Notes: generated by a model from the letters alone, not told the origin. Shown: positions 47,300 through 58,500, numbered from the stretch's first letter. The stretch: DNA of 64,000 nucleotides from an uncultured Prevotellaceae bacterium (GCA_946625675.1 CAMOTI010000157.1:1-64000), one strand, 5' to 3'. Numbers and translations are program-made.

Positions 47300-47992
47300 T
47301 TAATCGCACACGGCACGTATGTAATATCCCTCATACCGCGAGCCCCAGTTCACGTTGATGCTTCCTTTGCTGAACTGAAGACGATAAGAGCTGGTATTGT
47401 TGTAAGGGGTCGCCGTCCAGTAAAAACCAGAGACGTTCATCTCCTTGATGCCGTTGTTGTAGTTCACGCCGACTGCGGGCAGAAAGATGTAGTTGCCGTT
47501 GATCTTACTACGCACAACATAGCCGTTGCGGCCGCTCTCACGACTCCATGTCCACGTACATTTCTCCCGAAGCTCACGCATCTCCTGCACGGTAGGTATA
47601 CGCCATTTGCCACCCCACACCCTACGGGCAAGGTCGTTATTTGAGTCACCGCTGATACTGCCGCGAGAGCGTTCATAATGCACGCTGGTGGAAGGGGTGT
47701 AGCTGTTTTTTTCGTTTATCTCGCCCCAGGCCACGATACGTCCGTAATACCCACCTGCATTATTCGCATCGATATTGCTGGTAGCCCATTTCACGCTCAG
47801 ACCCAAGTCGGCATATTCATGGCCATAAATCATGTCGCGTTTAGCGATGGGCTTGGGAGTGCCCACGACTACTTTGAATGGATTACCCTTCACGTTTCTC
47901 ACTTTGATGGGTTTGTGCTGAGCCATGGCTGAACACAGGAACAAGCCAAACATCATGGCTCCCAGTGTAATAACTTTTCTCATCTTTTTCAT
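47300..47992 (-). CDS. Secreted FISUMP/DUF1566-like domain protein
   Basis: YADLGLSVKWATSNI..YYGRIVAWGEI, VWGGKWRIPTVQEMRELREKCTW, GFYWTATPYN..YYIRAVCD. Confidence 0.75.
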   Translation of the reverse strand: MKKMRKVITLGAMMFGLFLCSAMAQHKPIKVRNVKGNPFKVVVGTPKPIAKRDMIYGHEYADLGLSVKWATSNIDANNAGGYYGRIVAWGEINEKNSYTPSTSVHYERSRGSISGDSNNDLARRVWGGKWRIPTVQEMRELREKCTWTWSRESGRNGYVVRSKINGNYIFLPAVGVNYNNGIKEMNVSGFYWTATPYNNTSSYRLQFSKGSINVNWGSRYEGYYIRAVCD

Positions 47993-48238
47993 TTTCTTTC
48001 TTAGTTTTAATGGTTTTTGTAAATAATTAGGTATTGGTTTTCAATTCGACTGCAAATATACGGAATAATTCTACACACCAACCGTTCAATACGTAATTTT
48101 TTTATTCTTCTTTTCCACACCTCATCCATGTCATAATCTTAATCGATTCGTAATAATTTGTGTTCGAAAAAAAACATCCGCAAGGAAAAACTCTTTATTG
48201 AAGTTCAGAGCCATTAGATTCAGCAAGTTAGAGGAGGG

Positions 48239-49339
48239 TTATTCCAGAAACCCCTTCATGATGACCGTAGGTGCAGCATTATGGTCGAACGCACCCAGTT
48301 TGTACCCCCCAGGGAGGCACTGAGGTTCCCAGTAGAACACACCGCGGCAATGCCCGCCCGTCTGCGTGCGGGCCTCGCGGATCACACGAGCCAGCTGACG
48401 TCTGCCCTCCTCCATCACCTCAGGGTGAGCCTCGTCCACCTCATAGCCCGTCTCCACGATCATCACGTCGCAGCCATATTTCTCGCTCACATGGCGGATA
48501 TTAGCCATGCAGTCAGTGATCACGTCATCCGCATTCACCTCTGGGTGACCGTCGCGCGCCCAGTAAGGATAGAGCGACATACCCACCATATCGAACTTGC
48601 CACCGTATTTCAGCACTGTGTCCAGGTTGTGGTCGTACAAGCTCTGACGGTGACCACGGTCAAGATGGATGATGACGATGGCATTCGGAAACACCTTCTT
48701 CACCGCGTCATAGCCCGTACGGATAAAGCCGGCATACTGCTCTGGCTCCGTCTTGATATGCCCCATCGAGTGGGTCACGATCGTATGTCCTTTCTCGTCC
48801 TTCACCTCCCAGCCACGCTCGTTGGTCTTCACGCTCCAGAGCATACCGTTCGACGTCTCGTTACCAACCTGAACCCAGCGGGGCTCTATGCCGTTGTCTT
48901 TCAGCAGCGTCAGCACGTCCACCGTATGGTCGTGAAGGTCCTGCCTCATCTGCTCATAGCTGTGGCCGAGCCAGGCCTTCGGAATCGGCTGCTTCGCCGG
49001 GTCTGCCCATGAGTCGCTGTAGTGGAAGTCCACCATCAGGTCCATGCCCAAGGCCTTCACGCGGCGGGCCATCGACAGCAGCTCGTACTTGTCGCAGCTT
49101 CCGCCACGCGGATTCACCCACACTCGCATACGGATGGCACTCAGTCCATAGTCGTTCTTCAACAGCTCCAGACACTCCCGGCCATGCCCCAGCGTGTCGT
49201 GAAACACGACGCCACGACGCTCCTGGCCCGTCAGGAATCCCACATCCGCACCCTTCACAAAGTCGTTCTCCGCAGAATGTTGTGCCACCGCCATCAAAGG
49301 CAGCGCCAATAAAAAGAAAATAATTGAAAGCTTTTTCAT
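48239..49339 (-). CDS. Arabinogalactan endo-beta-1,4-galactanase (GH53)
   Basis: FVKGADVGFLTGQE, IRMRVWVNP, LMVDFHYSDSWADPAKQPIPKAW, WVQVGNETSNGMLW, VETGYE. Confidence 0.9.
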   Translation of the reverse strand: MKKLSIIFFLLALPLMAVAQHSAENDFVKGADVGFLTGQERRGVVFHDTLGHGRECLELLKNDYGLSAIRMRVWVNPRGGSCDKYELLSMARRVKALGMDLMVDFHYSDSWADPAKQPIPKAWLGHSYEQMRQDLHDHTVDVLTLLKDNGIEPRWVQVGNETSNGMLWSVKTNERGWEVKDEKGHTIVTHSMGHIKTEPEQYAGFIRTGYDAVKKVFPNAIVIIHLDRGHRQSLYDHNLDTVLKYGGKFDMVGMSLYPYWARDGHPEVNADDVITDCMANIRHVSEKYGCDVMIVETGYEVDEAHPEVMEEGRRQLARVIREARTQTGGHCRGVFYWEPQCLPGGYKLGAFDHNAAPTVIMKGFLE

Positions 49340-49577
49340 ATTCAGTTAGTTTTATGTTTCAGTTTCATCATGCAAAATACTTACAACAATTCCTCAACCG
49401 TTGCAAAGTTAAGCAAAATCATTTGTAATCCCATAAACTATTATCCCAAATCCTTGAAATAATGTAACAATCCCACCTACGTTCCCTGTGTCGGGTGCTC
49501 ATTGCGATCCATCTGCCTTGGCCATACGGGGCTCAAGGCTGGGATTCACCCTCCTCAGCTCCTCCTCTAACTATAGG

Positions 49578-49629
49578 AAAACTTGTAAAATATCGCAGTC
49601 TAAGCACCACAAAACTTGTAAAATATCGC
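49578..49629. repeat. Two direct repeats AAAACTTGTAAAATATCGC, 33 bp apart
   Basis: Identical 19-mers at 49578-49596 and 49611-49629. Confidence 0.92.
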
Positions 49630-49648
49630 GTTTTCATTTTTTTTCACT

Positions 49649-49656
49649 ATCTTTGC
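49649..49656 (+). promoter_or_regulatory. -7 element TATCTTTG upstream of 49681 ORF/GH78
   Basis: Perfect TAnnTTTG match. Confidence 0.7.
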
Positions 49657-49809
49657 ACCAGGTTGTAAACATTTATCACATTGAAGCTTATGAACGACAA
49701 AACAGACAATTCTGTAAGAATAGACAAACGTACACTTGAATTCATTCTCACAGACCAGAAAGAAGAGTTGGAAGCAAAACATAAAATGAAAATTTGTGAC
49801 ATTTTAAAT

Positions 49810-52203
49810 ATGAGACGGCTGGTGGTGAGGCTGGCTGTAGTCATCGTGGTATTTTGGGGCGGCGCGTTGAACATCAACTCTCAGCAATGGATCAGCGCGC
49901 CTGAGTCAGGCGGCGGGATGCCGTTGTTTCAGAAGACGTTCCGGCTGGAAAAACCGGTACGTTCGGCTGTGTTGAGTGCCAGCGCATTGGGAGTGTACAC
50001 CCTTACGGTCAACGGCGTGGAACTTGACGACGCTGAGCTGAAGCCAGGCTGGACAGACTACCGTAAGGAAATATTCTTCCAGACATCACCCCTGCCGAAA
50101 CATCTTCTCAAGACTGACACGCTGAATGTTTCTGCACAGGTGAGCAACGGCTGGTGGATTGGTGGCATCACCCGTGGTGTATATGGAGTACACAACCGCC
50201 ACGCGTTTATCTGCTGGATAGACGTCACCTACAAGGACGGCAGCAGTGTGCGCCTCGTGAGCGACAGCTCATGGCTTTGCTCCACCGACGGCCCGCTGAG
50301 GATGGGCGACATCTATAATGGCGAGACCTATGACGCCCGTCAGAAGCCGGAGCGTTGGCGGAATGTAGTTGAGAACCAAGATGTCAAATGCAAGCTGACA
50401 GCCCAGATGGGGCCTGACGTGAAGGTGCGCGACATGAGCCTGTGGCGTCATCCGCAGTCCATTACGGTTTATGAGGGTGCTGTCCAGACCGGCACGACAT
50501 ACGGAAAGATCAACGTGGTGAGGAAGCAGAGCACGCTGTCCTCCCCTGTCCGGCTGAAGAAAGGACAGACCTTGCTTGTGGACTTCGGTCAGAATATGGT
50601 TGGTTGGGTCAACTTCACGGTCCGTGGAGAGACAGGAACACAACTCACATGGCGCTTCGGCGAGATGCTGAACTACAACGGCGACGAGGCCCGTCTTGAC
50701 AAAGGACCTGGTGGCAGCCTTTGGACATACAATCTCCGTACGGCTGACGCTACGTTGCGATATGTGATGAAAGGCGGTGGTGAAGAGACCTACCATCCTC
50801 GCCACACATTTTTCGGATTCCGTTATGCAGAGCTGACGGCCACCGGCGACGTGGAGGTCACGCATCTCGAAGGACAGGTAGTCGGAAGCGACATCAAGGA
50901 GTGGGGCCGGTTCGAGTGTTCCAATACCGACATCAACCGTCTGTATCAGAATATATGGTGGAGCCAGCGCGGCAATTTCCTGAGTATTCCCACCGACTGC
51001 CCCCAGCGTGACGAACGGTTGGGATGGACTGGCGACACCCAGATTTTCTCCGTCACTGCACTGTATAATTCCGACGTGAAGGATTTCTACCGCAAGTGGA
51101 TGCGCGACCTTCGGAACGGACAGCGAGAAGACGGATCCTACCCATGCACGGCTCCCTTCGCCAACATGTGGGGATATGGCGGCAGTGCCTGGGGAGATGC
51201 CGGCATCATCGTGCCTTATAACGTATACAGTATGACTGGCGATAAGCAGATACTGGAGGAGAATTACGAGAGCATGCAGCGGTGGGTGGAGCATTGTGCT
51301 GAGCAGCGGGAAGGCGACTGGACCCACATAGGGGCGGAGACGGATTTTGGAGACTGGCTGGCTTACAAGCAGCTGGACAAGCGTTTTGTGTCGTATGCCT
51401 ATTATGCTCATATCTGCCATCTGATGTGGAGGATTTCGTGTACGCTGAACAAATGGGACCACGAGAAATACCTTCACCTCCGGGAGAACATCATTGATGA
51501 GTTCCAACGTCGTTATGTCACCGACGACCGCCTCAACACAGGACAGGACACACAGACCGCCTATCTTCTGGCACTACGTTTCGGACTGCTGCGTGATGAC
51601 ACGCAGAGGCATTATGCCATGAAGTCGCTTCGTAAGAACATCGAGGAGAACGGCTACCGTCTGTCCACCGGGTTTGTCGGCACAGGCATTCTGATGGAGA
51701 CGCTGACGCTCAATGGAATGGACGACCTGGCATACCGCCTGCTTTTGCAGCGCGACAACCCGTCGTGGCTCTACAGTATCGACCAGGGGGCGACAACGGT
51801 GTGGGAGCGTTGGGACAGCTATACCCTCGCTGACGGCTTCAACAAGCACGAATGGAACATGAATTCCTTCAACCACTACAGTTATGGTGCCGTGGCTGAG
51901 TGGTTCTATTCCACCATACTGGGCATCCGCCTGAACGAGCCGGGCTTCAGTTCCATCGTCTTCCGTCCTCGTTTTGGAGGTGGCCTCACATGGGCACGTG
52001 GCGGGACGATGACCCCTTACGGGCGTATCGACGTCCAGTGGCGCAGGATGAAGAACGGTGACTACCGCTATACGGTGAAGATTCCATCTGGCCGTGAAGC
52101 CCGTATCGAATACGACGGAGTGAAGAATAAGTTGCTCAGAGGCGACGGCAGGCAACACACATTCGTCCTCCCCGGTGAAGGAAAGAATTTAAACAAAGAA
52201 TGA
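49810..52203 (+). CDS. Alpha-L-rhamnosidase (GH78), secreted
   Basis: LNVSAQVSNGWWIGGITRG, NFLSIPTDCPQRDERLGWTGDTQIF, GATTVWERWDSYTLADGFN, NSFNHYSYGAVAEWFY; signal-peptide start MRRLVVRLAVVIVVF preferred over the ORF start 49681. Confidence 0.9.
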   Translation: MRRLVVRLAVVIVVFWGGALNINSQQWISAPESGGGMPLFQKTFRLEKPVRSAVLSASALGVYTLTVNGVELDDAELKPGWTDYRKEIFFQTSPLPKHLLKTDTLNVSAQVSNGWWIGGITRGVYGVHNRHAFICWIDVTYKDGSSVRLVSDSSWLCSTDGPLRMGDIYNGETYDARQKPERWRNVVENQDVKCKLTAQMGPDVKVRDMSLWRHPQSITVYEGAVQTGTTYGKINVVRKQSTLSSPVRLKKGQTLLVDFGQNMVGWVNFTVRGETGTQLTWRFGEMLNYNGDEARLDKGPGGSLWTYNLRTADATLRYVMKGGGEETYHPRHTFFGFRYAELTATGDVEVTHLEGQVVGSDIKEWGRFECSNTDINRLYQNIWWSQRGNFLSIPTDCPQRDERLGWTGDTQIFSVTALYNSDVKDFYRKWMRDLRNGQREDGSYPCTAPFANMWGYGGSAWGDAGIIVPYNVYSMTGDKQILEENYESMQRWVEHCAEQREGDWTHIGAETDFGDWLAYKQLDKRFVSYAYYAHICHLMWRISCTLNKWDHEKYLHLRENIIDEFQRRYVTDDRLNTGQDTQTAYLLALRFGLLRDDTQRHYAMKSLRKNIEENGYRLSTGFVGTGILMETLTLNGMDDLAYRLLLQRDNPSWLYSIDQGATTVWERWDSYTLADGFNKHEWNMNSFNHYSYGAVAEWFYSTILGIRLNEPGFSSIVFRPRFGGGLTWARGGTMTPYGRIDVQWRRMKNGDYRYTVKIPSGREARIEYDGVKNKLLRGDGRQHTFVLPGEGKNLNKE

Positions 52204-52288
52204 TTTTAAGTGAAAGAGAATAGCATAGAAATAGGCATCCACTTCAAAATTTTTCATCAAAATCACGCTGTTTTTAAAAGAATTATCG

Positions 52289-52296
52289 TAATTTTG
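52289..52296 (+). promoter_or_regulatory. -7 element TAATTTTG upstream of the CoA ligase gene
   Basis: Perfect TAnnTTTG match. Confidence 0.65.
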
Positions 52297-52328
52297 CATA
52301 TTGACACTAATCTGACAATATTACACCT

Positions 52329-54389
52329 ATGATTAACAAGCAACTACTGACACCTGAGAGCATCGTCGTCATCGGCGGTTCCAACAACATCCACAAGCCG
52401 GGAGGATCGGTCGTGAGAAACCTCATCAACGGAGGATACAAGGGAGTCCTGCGAATCGTCAACCCCAAGGAGGACGAGGTGCAGGGAATCATGGTATTCC
52501 ACGACGCGAAAGAACTGCCGCCTACGGACCTCGCCATACTCGTCGTGGCCGCCAGACACTGCCCACCCTACGTGGAGTTCCTCGCCAAGGAGAAGCAGGT
52601 AAAGGCCTTCATCGTCATCTCTGCCGGATTCGGAGAAGAGACTCAGGAGGGAGCGGCTCTCGAGCAGCAGATGCTGGACAGCTGCGAGCGATACGGATGC
52701 GCGCTTATCGGGCCTAACTGCATCGGACTCCTCACCAGGACCCACCATTCCGTCTTCACCCGGCCCATACCCACGCTACATGCAAAAGGCGTGGACTTCA
52801 TCAGCGGTTCGGGAGCCACGGCTGTCTTCATTCTCGAGAGCGCCGTCACGAAAGGGCTGCCGTTCAATTCCGTCTGGTCTGTGGGCAACGGAAAGCAAAT
52901 CGGCATCGAGGCCGTGCTCGAGTATATGGACGAACATTTCGACCCGGAGCGGGATTCCATGGTCAAGTTGCTGTATATCGAAAATATCGCTGACCCCGAC
53001 AAACTCCTCTTCCACGCCACCTCACTCATCAGGAAAGGATGCCGCATCGCCGCCATCAAGGCGGGGTCGAGCGAGAGAGGGAGCCAGGCGGCGTCAAGCC
53101 ATACCGGAGCCATCGCGTCCAGCGACTCTGCCGTGGAGGCGCTGTTCAGAAAAGCGGGTATCGTAAGGTGCTTCTCAAGAGAAGAACTCACTACGGTTGG
53201 GTGTATTTTCACCCTGCCCAGATTCTCAGGAAAAAACTTCGCCATCGTCACCCATGCCGGAGGACCGGGCGTGATGCTCACCGACGCACTGTCGAAGGGA
53301 GGAATGAACGTGCCTAAACTCGACGGACAGCGTGCGGAAGAACTGAAGAAGCTTCTGCTGCCCGGTTCTTCTGTCGCCAACCCTATCGACATCCTGGCAA
53401 CCGGACAACCCGAGCATATGGAGGCCGCAATCGACTTCTGCGAAAACCAGTTCGACGAGGCAGACGCCATCATGGTCATCTTCGGAACTCCCGGGCTGGT
53501 CAAAGTGTATGAGGTGTACGACGTGCTACACCGGAAAATACAGGAATGTAAGAAGCCTATCTTCCCCATACTACCCAGCGTGAGCACGGCCGGACCGGAG
53601 GTGCAGGAATTCATGCAGAAGGGACATGTCAATTTCAGCGACGAGGTGACCCTGGCCACCGCACTCACGCAAATCATGCGGACTCCTGAGCCGGCTGAGC
53701 AGCACGTGGAAATCATGGGGGTGGACGTACCGCGCATCAGAAGAATCATTGACGGCATCGACCATGACGGATATATCGAGCCGAGCCTCGTGCATGAGCT
53801 GCTGGAAAGCGCGGGAATACCCACCGTGCCGGAATTTGTAGGCAGCAACAAGGAGGAAATCACAGAATTCGCAGAACAATGCGGATACCCGGTGGTGCTG
53901 AAAGTGGTGGGACCGGTCCATAAGAGCGACGTCGGAGGTGTGGCACTGAACATCCGCTCAAAGGGGGTGCTCGAGGCGGAATTCGAGCGCATGATGCAGA
54001 TTGAGGGCGCAACTGCCGTGATGGTGCAGAAAATGATCAAGGGGACGGAGCTGTTTATCGGTGCCAAGTACGAGCCCAGATTCGGCCATGTCGTACTGTG
54101 CGGACTCGGAGGCATTTTCGTCGAGGTGCTCAAGGACGTGTCGAGCGGACTGGCACCACTCTCCTATGCAGAGGCGGAAAGCATGATCAAGTCTCTCCGC
54201 GCCTACAAAATCCTGAAAGGCACAAGAGGACAAAAGGGCATCAACAGGAAGAAATATGCCGAAATCATCGTAAGGCTCAGCACACTTCTTCGCTTCGCCA
54301 CCGAAATCAAGGAAATGGACATCAATCCCCTACTCGCCGACGAGAATGATGTCATCGCCGTGGACGCCAGAATCTACGTCAAGAAATAA
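52329..54389 (+). CDS. Acetate--CoA ligase (ADP-forming)-like / acyl-CoA synthetase (NDP-forming)
   Basis: PESIVVIGGSNNIHKPGGSVVRNLINGGYKG, IGPNCIGLLT, AASSHTGAIASSDSAVEALFRKAGI, THAGGPGVMLTDAL, ATP-grasp VLKVVGPVHKSDVGGV. Confidence 0.9.
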   Translation: MINKQLLTPESIVVIGGSNNIHKPGGSVVRNLINGGYKGVLRIVNPKEDEVQGIMVFHDAKELPPTDLAILVVAARHCPPYVEFLAKEKQVKAFIVISAGFGEETQEGAALEQQMLDSCERYGCALIGPNCIGLLTRTHHSVFTRPIPTLHAKGVDFISGSGATAVFILESAVTKGLPFNSVWSVGNGKQIGIEAVLEYMDEHFDPERDSMVKLLYIENIADPDKLLFHATSLIRKGCRIAAIKAGSSERGSQAASSHTGAIASSDSAVEALFRKAGIVRCFSREELTTVGCIFTLPRFSGKNFAIVTHAGGPGVMLTDALSKGGMNVPKLDGQRAEELKKLLLPGSSVANPIDILATGQPEHMEAAIDFCENQFDEADAIMVIFGTPGLVKVYEVYDVLHRKIQECKKPIFPILPSVSTAGPEVQEFMQKGHVNFSDEVTLATALTQIMRTPEPAEQHVEIMGVDVPRIRRIIDGIDHDGYIEPSLVHELLESAGIPTVPEFVGSNKEEITEFAEQCGYPVVLKVVGPVHKSDVGGVALNIRSKGVLEAEFERMMQIEGATAVMVQKMIKGTELFIGAKYEPRFGHVVLCGLGGIFVEVLKDVSSGLAPLSYAEAESMIKSLRAYKILKGTRGQKGINRKKYAEIIVRLSTLLRFATEIKEMDINPLLADENDVIAVDARIYVKK

Positions 54390-54445
54390 CCTCTGGAATT
54401 TTTACAAATTTCTGAGAAAAACCATCTATGAAATCCGTAAAACAA

Positions 54446-55399
54446 TCAAATAAAATACAGATAAATAGCTGCAGCAGGAATAGCCATCAGCGCCGAGTCG
54501 AAGCGGTCCAGCCAGCCACCGTGCCCCGGCAGGATATTGCCGGAGTCTTTCACGCCCAGCTTGCGTTTCAGGCGTGACTCAACCAAGTCGCCCCATGTGC
54601 CAAACACGACTACGACCGCAGCCAGACCTGCCCACAACAAACGGTTCATCAACTCGCTACCGGAGTTCAGGTCCATACTGAAGGTGGCAAACACCTGTGA
54701 GGCAAGGATGGCAACCAAGCCACCACCGATTGTACCCTCCCATGATTTATTTGGAGAAATACTCGGGAAAAGACGGCGCTTGCCGAACTTCGAGCCAATC
54801 AAGTAAGCACCTGTGTCGCTGCACCATATAAACACAAATACGGAGAGATTCAGAATGACCACATAGGCGAGACCACCTTCCACACCGATAAACGCCATGA
54901 CGTTGAGCATCGACATCGGAACCGCGATATACAAGAAAGCCATGAAAGCGAAAGCCCAGTTCTCTATCTTACGGAAACCACCGAGATAGAGCTCCGAGAT
55001 AAGGAGGTACATGTTCGAGATGAGAACTGGGAAGAACGTGCCAAGTCCTAAGCCCGTCACATTCGTCTGGCAGTCGAAAACGGCAAAGAAGAAATACACG
55101 GACATCATCGTCGTGATAAACGTGTTCACCTGCAAATGAAGCTGGCTGTTCACAAGCGAGCAGAACTCCCAGACCATCAAACCTGTCAGGCCGCCGAACA
55201 AGACAACAAACGCTATCGGGTTCGTCAAGCATAGCACTATTACTGCCACAAAAACCACACCGGTGACGGTACGGGCCACTATCGACGAGAATGCGCCTTT
55301 CTTATGTGCTTCCTGCAGCGGTTCTAAAGGCTGAGGGTCGAGCACACCACCGTCAAGCGGATTGCTCGGTTTGAGTTCTTCTTTCTGAGTCTCCATCAA
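54446..55399 (-). CDS. cdsA: Phosphatidate cytidylyltransferase
   Basis: FVFIWCSDTGAYLIGSKFGKRRLFPSISPNKSWEGTIGG; LVESRLKRKLGVKDSGNILPGHGGWLDRFDS. Confidence 0.94.
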   Translation of the reverse strand: MMETQKEELKPSNPLDGGVLDPQPLEPLQEAHKKGAFSSIVARTVTGVVFVAVIVLCLTNPIAFVVLFGGLTGLMVWEFCSLVNSQLHLQVNTFITTMMSVYFFFAVFDCQTNVTGLGLGTFFPVLISNMYLLISELYLGGFRKIENWAFAFMAFLYIAVPMSMLNVMAFIGVEGGLAYVVILNLSVFVFIWCSDTGAYLIGSKFGKRRLFPSISPNKSWEGTIGGGLVAILASQVFATFSMDLNSGSELMNRLLWAGLAAVVVVFGTWGDLVESRLKRKLGVKDSGNILPGHGGWLDRFDSALMAIPAAAIYLYFI

Positions 55400-55453
55400 T
55401 TTTTTTTGCTATGATTTGAATAAATCTGTTTCTGATATATTTCCAGAGCCTCG

Positions 55454-55485
55454 TGTAGCTGGGACTTACTTCATGTATGTCCGCA
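55454..55485. repeat. Single copy of the second palindrome (GGACTTACttcatGTATGTCC)
   Basis: Same ttcat loop and arms as 47263-47290 with one mismatch. Confidence 0.75.
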
Positions 55486-55530
55486 ACCAGACTCTATTTA
55501 AAATTTCACTGTCACAAAGAACGATGTCTT

Positions 55531-58500
55531 TCAGTCATCCAGGGAGAAAGTGAGCTCGTCATCATCGTCCTCTTTCTTAAGGGCATCCTTCTTGGATTTC
55601 TCGCCTGACTCCGGAAGCACTTCGTCAAAGTCTATATCCCTGCGACGGCCTTCGCTCACGCCGATGTATTCGGTCTCATCATCGGATTCTGATTCTGGGA
55701 CGGAGATTTCCAACTCGTCATCACCGAAAAGCGATGGCTCCGGATTCTGTGTTTTTGGAGCTGCCGCTGATGTGACAACGGACTGTGAGGTCTGCTCCGT
55801 AATCTCGGTCTTGTCAGTTTCGGCAGTCTCTCCTGACTCTGCAGACGCTTCTGGCTCAGCCACCACTTCTGATTCTGCAGATTCTTCTGCTTCGGCCGAT
55901 ACTCCTGAATCAGAGGATTCTTCAGCTTCAACTGAAGAGTTTAAAATCGACTCAGCCTCTCCGTCTTCCGCAACATCATCCACGATTTCGATAACGTCGT
56001 CATCGTTATTGCGCAAGTCAAAGACGGGCTCTGACGGGGTTTCATCCGACGGGGAAGAGGCATCTGAAGGTTCTGACGGGGCAGCGGGCGTATCGTTCTC
56101 TACATCGTCTGCCACTGCCTCCTCTGCCTCTGGCTCCTCGTCTTCGTAAGGCGAAGAAGCAGGGACTTCATCTTCTGGCTCAAAAGGTTGCTCCGGTTCT
56201 TCAGACTTGGATGCACTTGACGAAGATGAATAGGACGAGGAGGACGACCAACTGTCAAATATCGGGTTGTAGTCGTCATTATCCGGTGTAGAGGAAACCG
56301 ACGCCCCACCCTGCTCTTTTGGAGCTGAGGAGGTGTCAGCGGCAGGACTTTGAGGCGTTTCCTCCAATTCATCCTCAGGGTGGTATAGCTGATTATCTTG
56401 TGTCTCAGAAGGATTCTGAGGCTCAGCGTCTTGAGGTACCTCGTTACTGATTCCGGCGGCTCCAGCCATACCGGCTGCTCCTACTGCCGCTCCGGCCGCA
56501 CCCATGCCTGCACCTGATCCTTCGGGAGGAATGGCACCACTCTGGGCGGCCTGCTGCTCCTGCAGACGGCGCTGCTTCTCCATCACGGCGGCTACGGCTT
56601 TCTGACGGATAAACTCGGCATTCTCGTCATTGTAGTCAGTACCATCACCATCGCCATCGCCATTCTCATTACCCAGGTTCTTGTTCAGCTCCATGATTTC
56701 GTCGGAGCGGGAACGCCACTGGCGAGGACCGAAGATATTCTCCAGGTCGGCTGGATAAATCACTTCTTTCTCGATGAGCACCTGGGCCAGTTGCTGCAAG
56801 CCACGGGAATGCTGCATCAGAACGCGCTTGGCGCGGTTGTACTCTCGCTCTATCAGTGACTTCACCTCTTCGTCGATCATCTGAGCCGTGCTCTCGCTGT
56901 AGGGCTTGGTGAACGAGTTCTCTGCGAAGTCGTAATAATTGACGTTAGGCATCTTCTCGCCCATGCCATAAATCGATATCATGCTGTAGACCATATTGGT
57001 CACGCGCTGCAAGTCGTTGCTTGCCCCTGTGCAGATATGGCCGGTGAACAGCTCCTCGGCGGCACGGCCACCGAGCAGACCGCAAATCTGGTCGAGCAGC
57101 TCTTCTTTTGTGGTCACAGGGCGCTCCTCTGGCATATACCAGTTGGCACCGAGTGCGTTGCCACGCGGAACGATGGTCACCTTCACCAATGGATTGGCAT
57201 GCTGGAGGAACCAGGAAATCGTAGCATGGCCAGCTTCATGAATGGCAATCGTACGCTTCTCCGACTCGGTCATCACCTTCGTCTTCTTCTCCAAGCCACC
57301 GAGCACACGGTCTACGGCATCGAGGAAACACTGTTTGTCCACCCAGTCTTGCTGACGACGGGCGGCTATCAGGGCGGCCTCGTTACATACGTTGGCGATG
57401 TCGGCGCCCGACAAGCCCGGAGTCTGACGGGCCAGCATCTCTACGTCTACCGACTCATCTATCTTGATGGGTTTCAGATGAACGTTGAATATCTGCTGAC
57501 GCTCCTTCAAATCGGGTAATTCTACGGTAATCTGACGGTCGAAACGGCCAGCGCGCAACAACGCCTTGTCAAGGATGTCAGCCCGGTTTGTGGCAGCCAT
57601 CACAATCACACCGGTGTTGGCACCAAAGCCGTCCATCTCCGTGAGAAGCTGGTTCAGCGTGCTCTCACGCTCATCGTTCGACTGGATGCTGGACTTGCCA
57701 CTGCGTGCACGGCCGATGGCATCAATTTCGTCGATAAACACGATGCTGGGGGCCTTGGACTTGGCCTGGTTGAACAAGTCGCGGACACGGCTTGCGCCGA
57801 CGCCCACAAACATCTCGACAAAGTCGGAGCCGGACAACGAGAAGAAGGCTACGTTGGCCTCGCCGGCAACGGCCTTGGCCAAGAGGGTCTTACCTGTGCC
57901 GGGAGGGCCTATCAGAAGGATTCCCTTCGGTATCTTACCGCCTAACTCTGTATATTTCTGTGGGTTGCGAAGAAAGTCCACAACCTCCTGCACTTCCTGC
58001 TTGGCGCCCTGAAGACCAGCCACATCCTTGAAGGTGATACGGTCCTGTTCGTTGCCGCCGCCCTCGAAGAGCTTGGCTTTCGACTTGCCGAACGAGAAGA
58101 CGCCGCCACCACCACCGCCGCCCATACGGCGCATGATGAACATCCAGAACAGGAAAATCAGCAGGAACGGGAACACAAACTGCATAAAGATGCTCCAAAA
58201 GCCGCCGCCGCCGTTCTCATACTTCACCTCGCCTTCGAACTTACCCTCGGCACGTTTGGCTGCTACATACTCCTCCAGCTTGTCCACCGTGGCGAAGTTA
58301 CACACCAGCACGGCTTTCGAACGGGCCTCCTTCGGAAGGATGGAGGCGGCGGGAACGATGCTGTCGGTCTTGAAGTCGAAATAAAGTTCCTGCTCGGTCT
58401 TGTCTACCTTGATGTTTGAGACATAACCGCTGTCCAGACATTCCTGAAACTTGGAATAAGTCACTTTCATCATCGACTCCTCATTGTTGGTCATGATGAA

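Noticed and set aside
50269-51507. 412-aa minus-strand ORF opposite GH78
   Set aside because: Shadow ORF; sense frame carries GH78 catalytic-region motifs
52643-54133. 496-aa minus-strand ORF opposite the CoA ligase gene
   Set aside because: Ser/Thr/Pro-rich shadow translation; sense gene has clear conserved motifs
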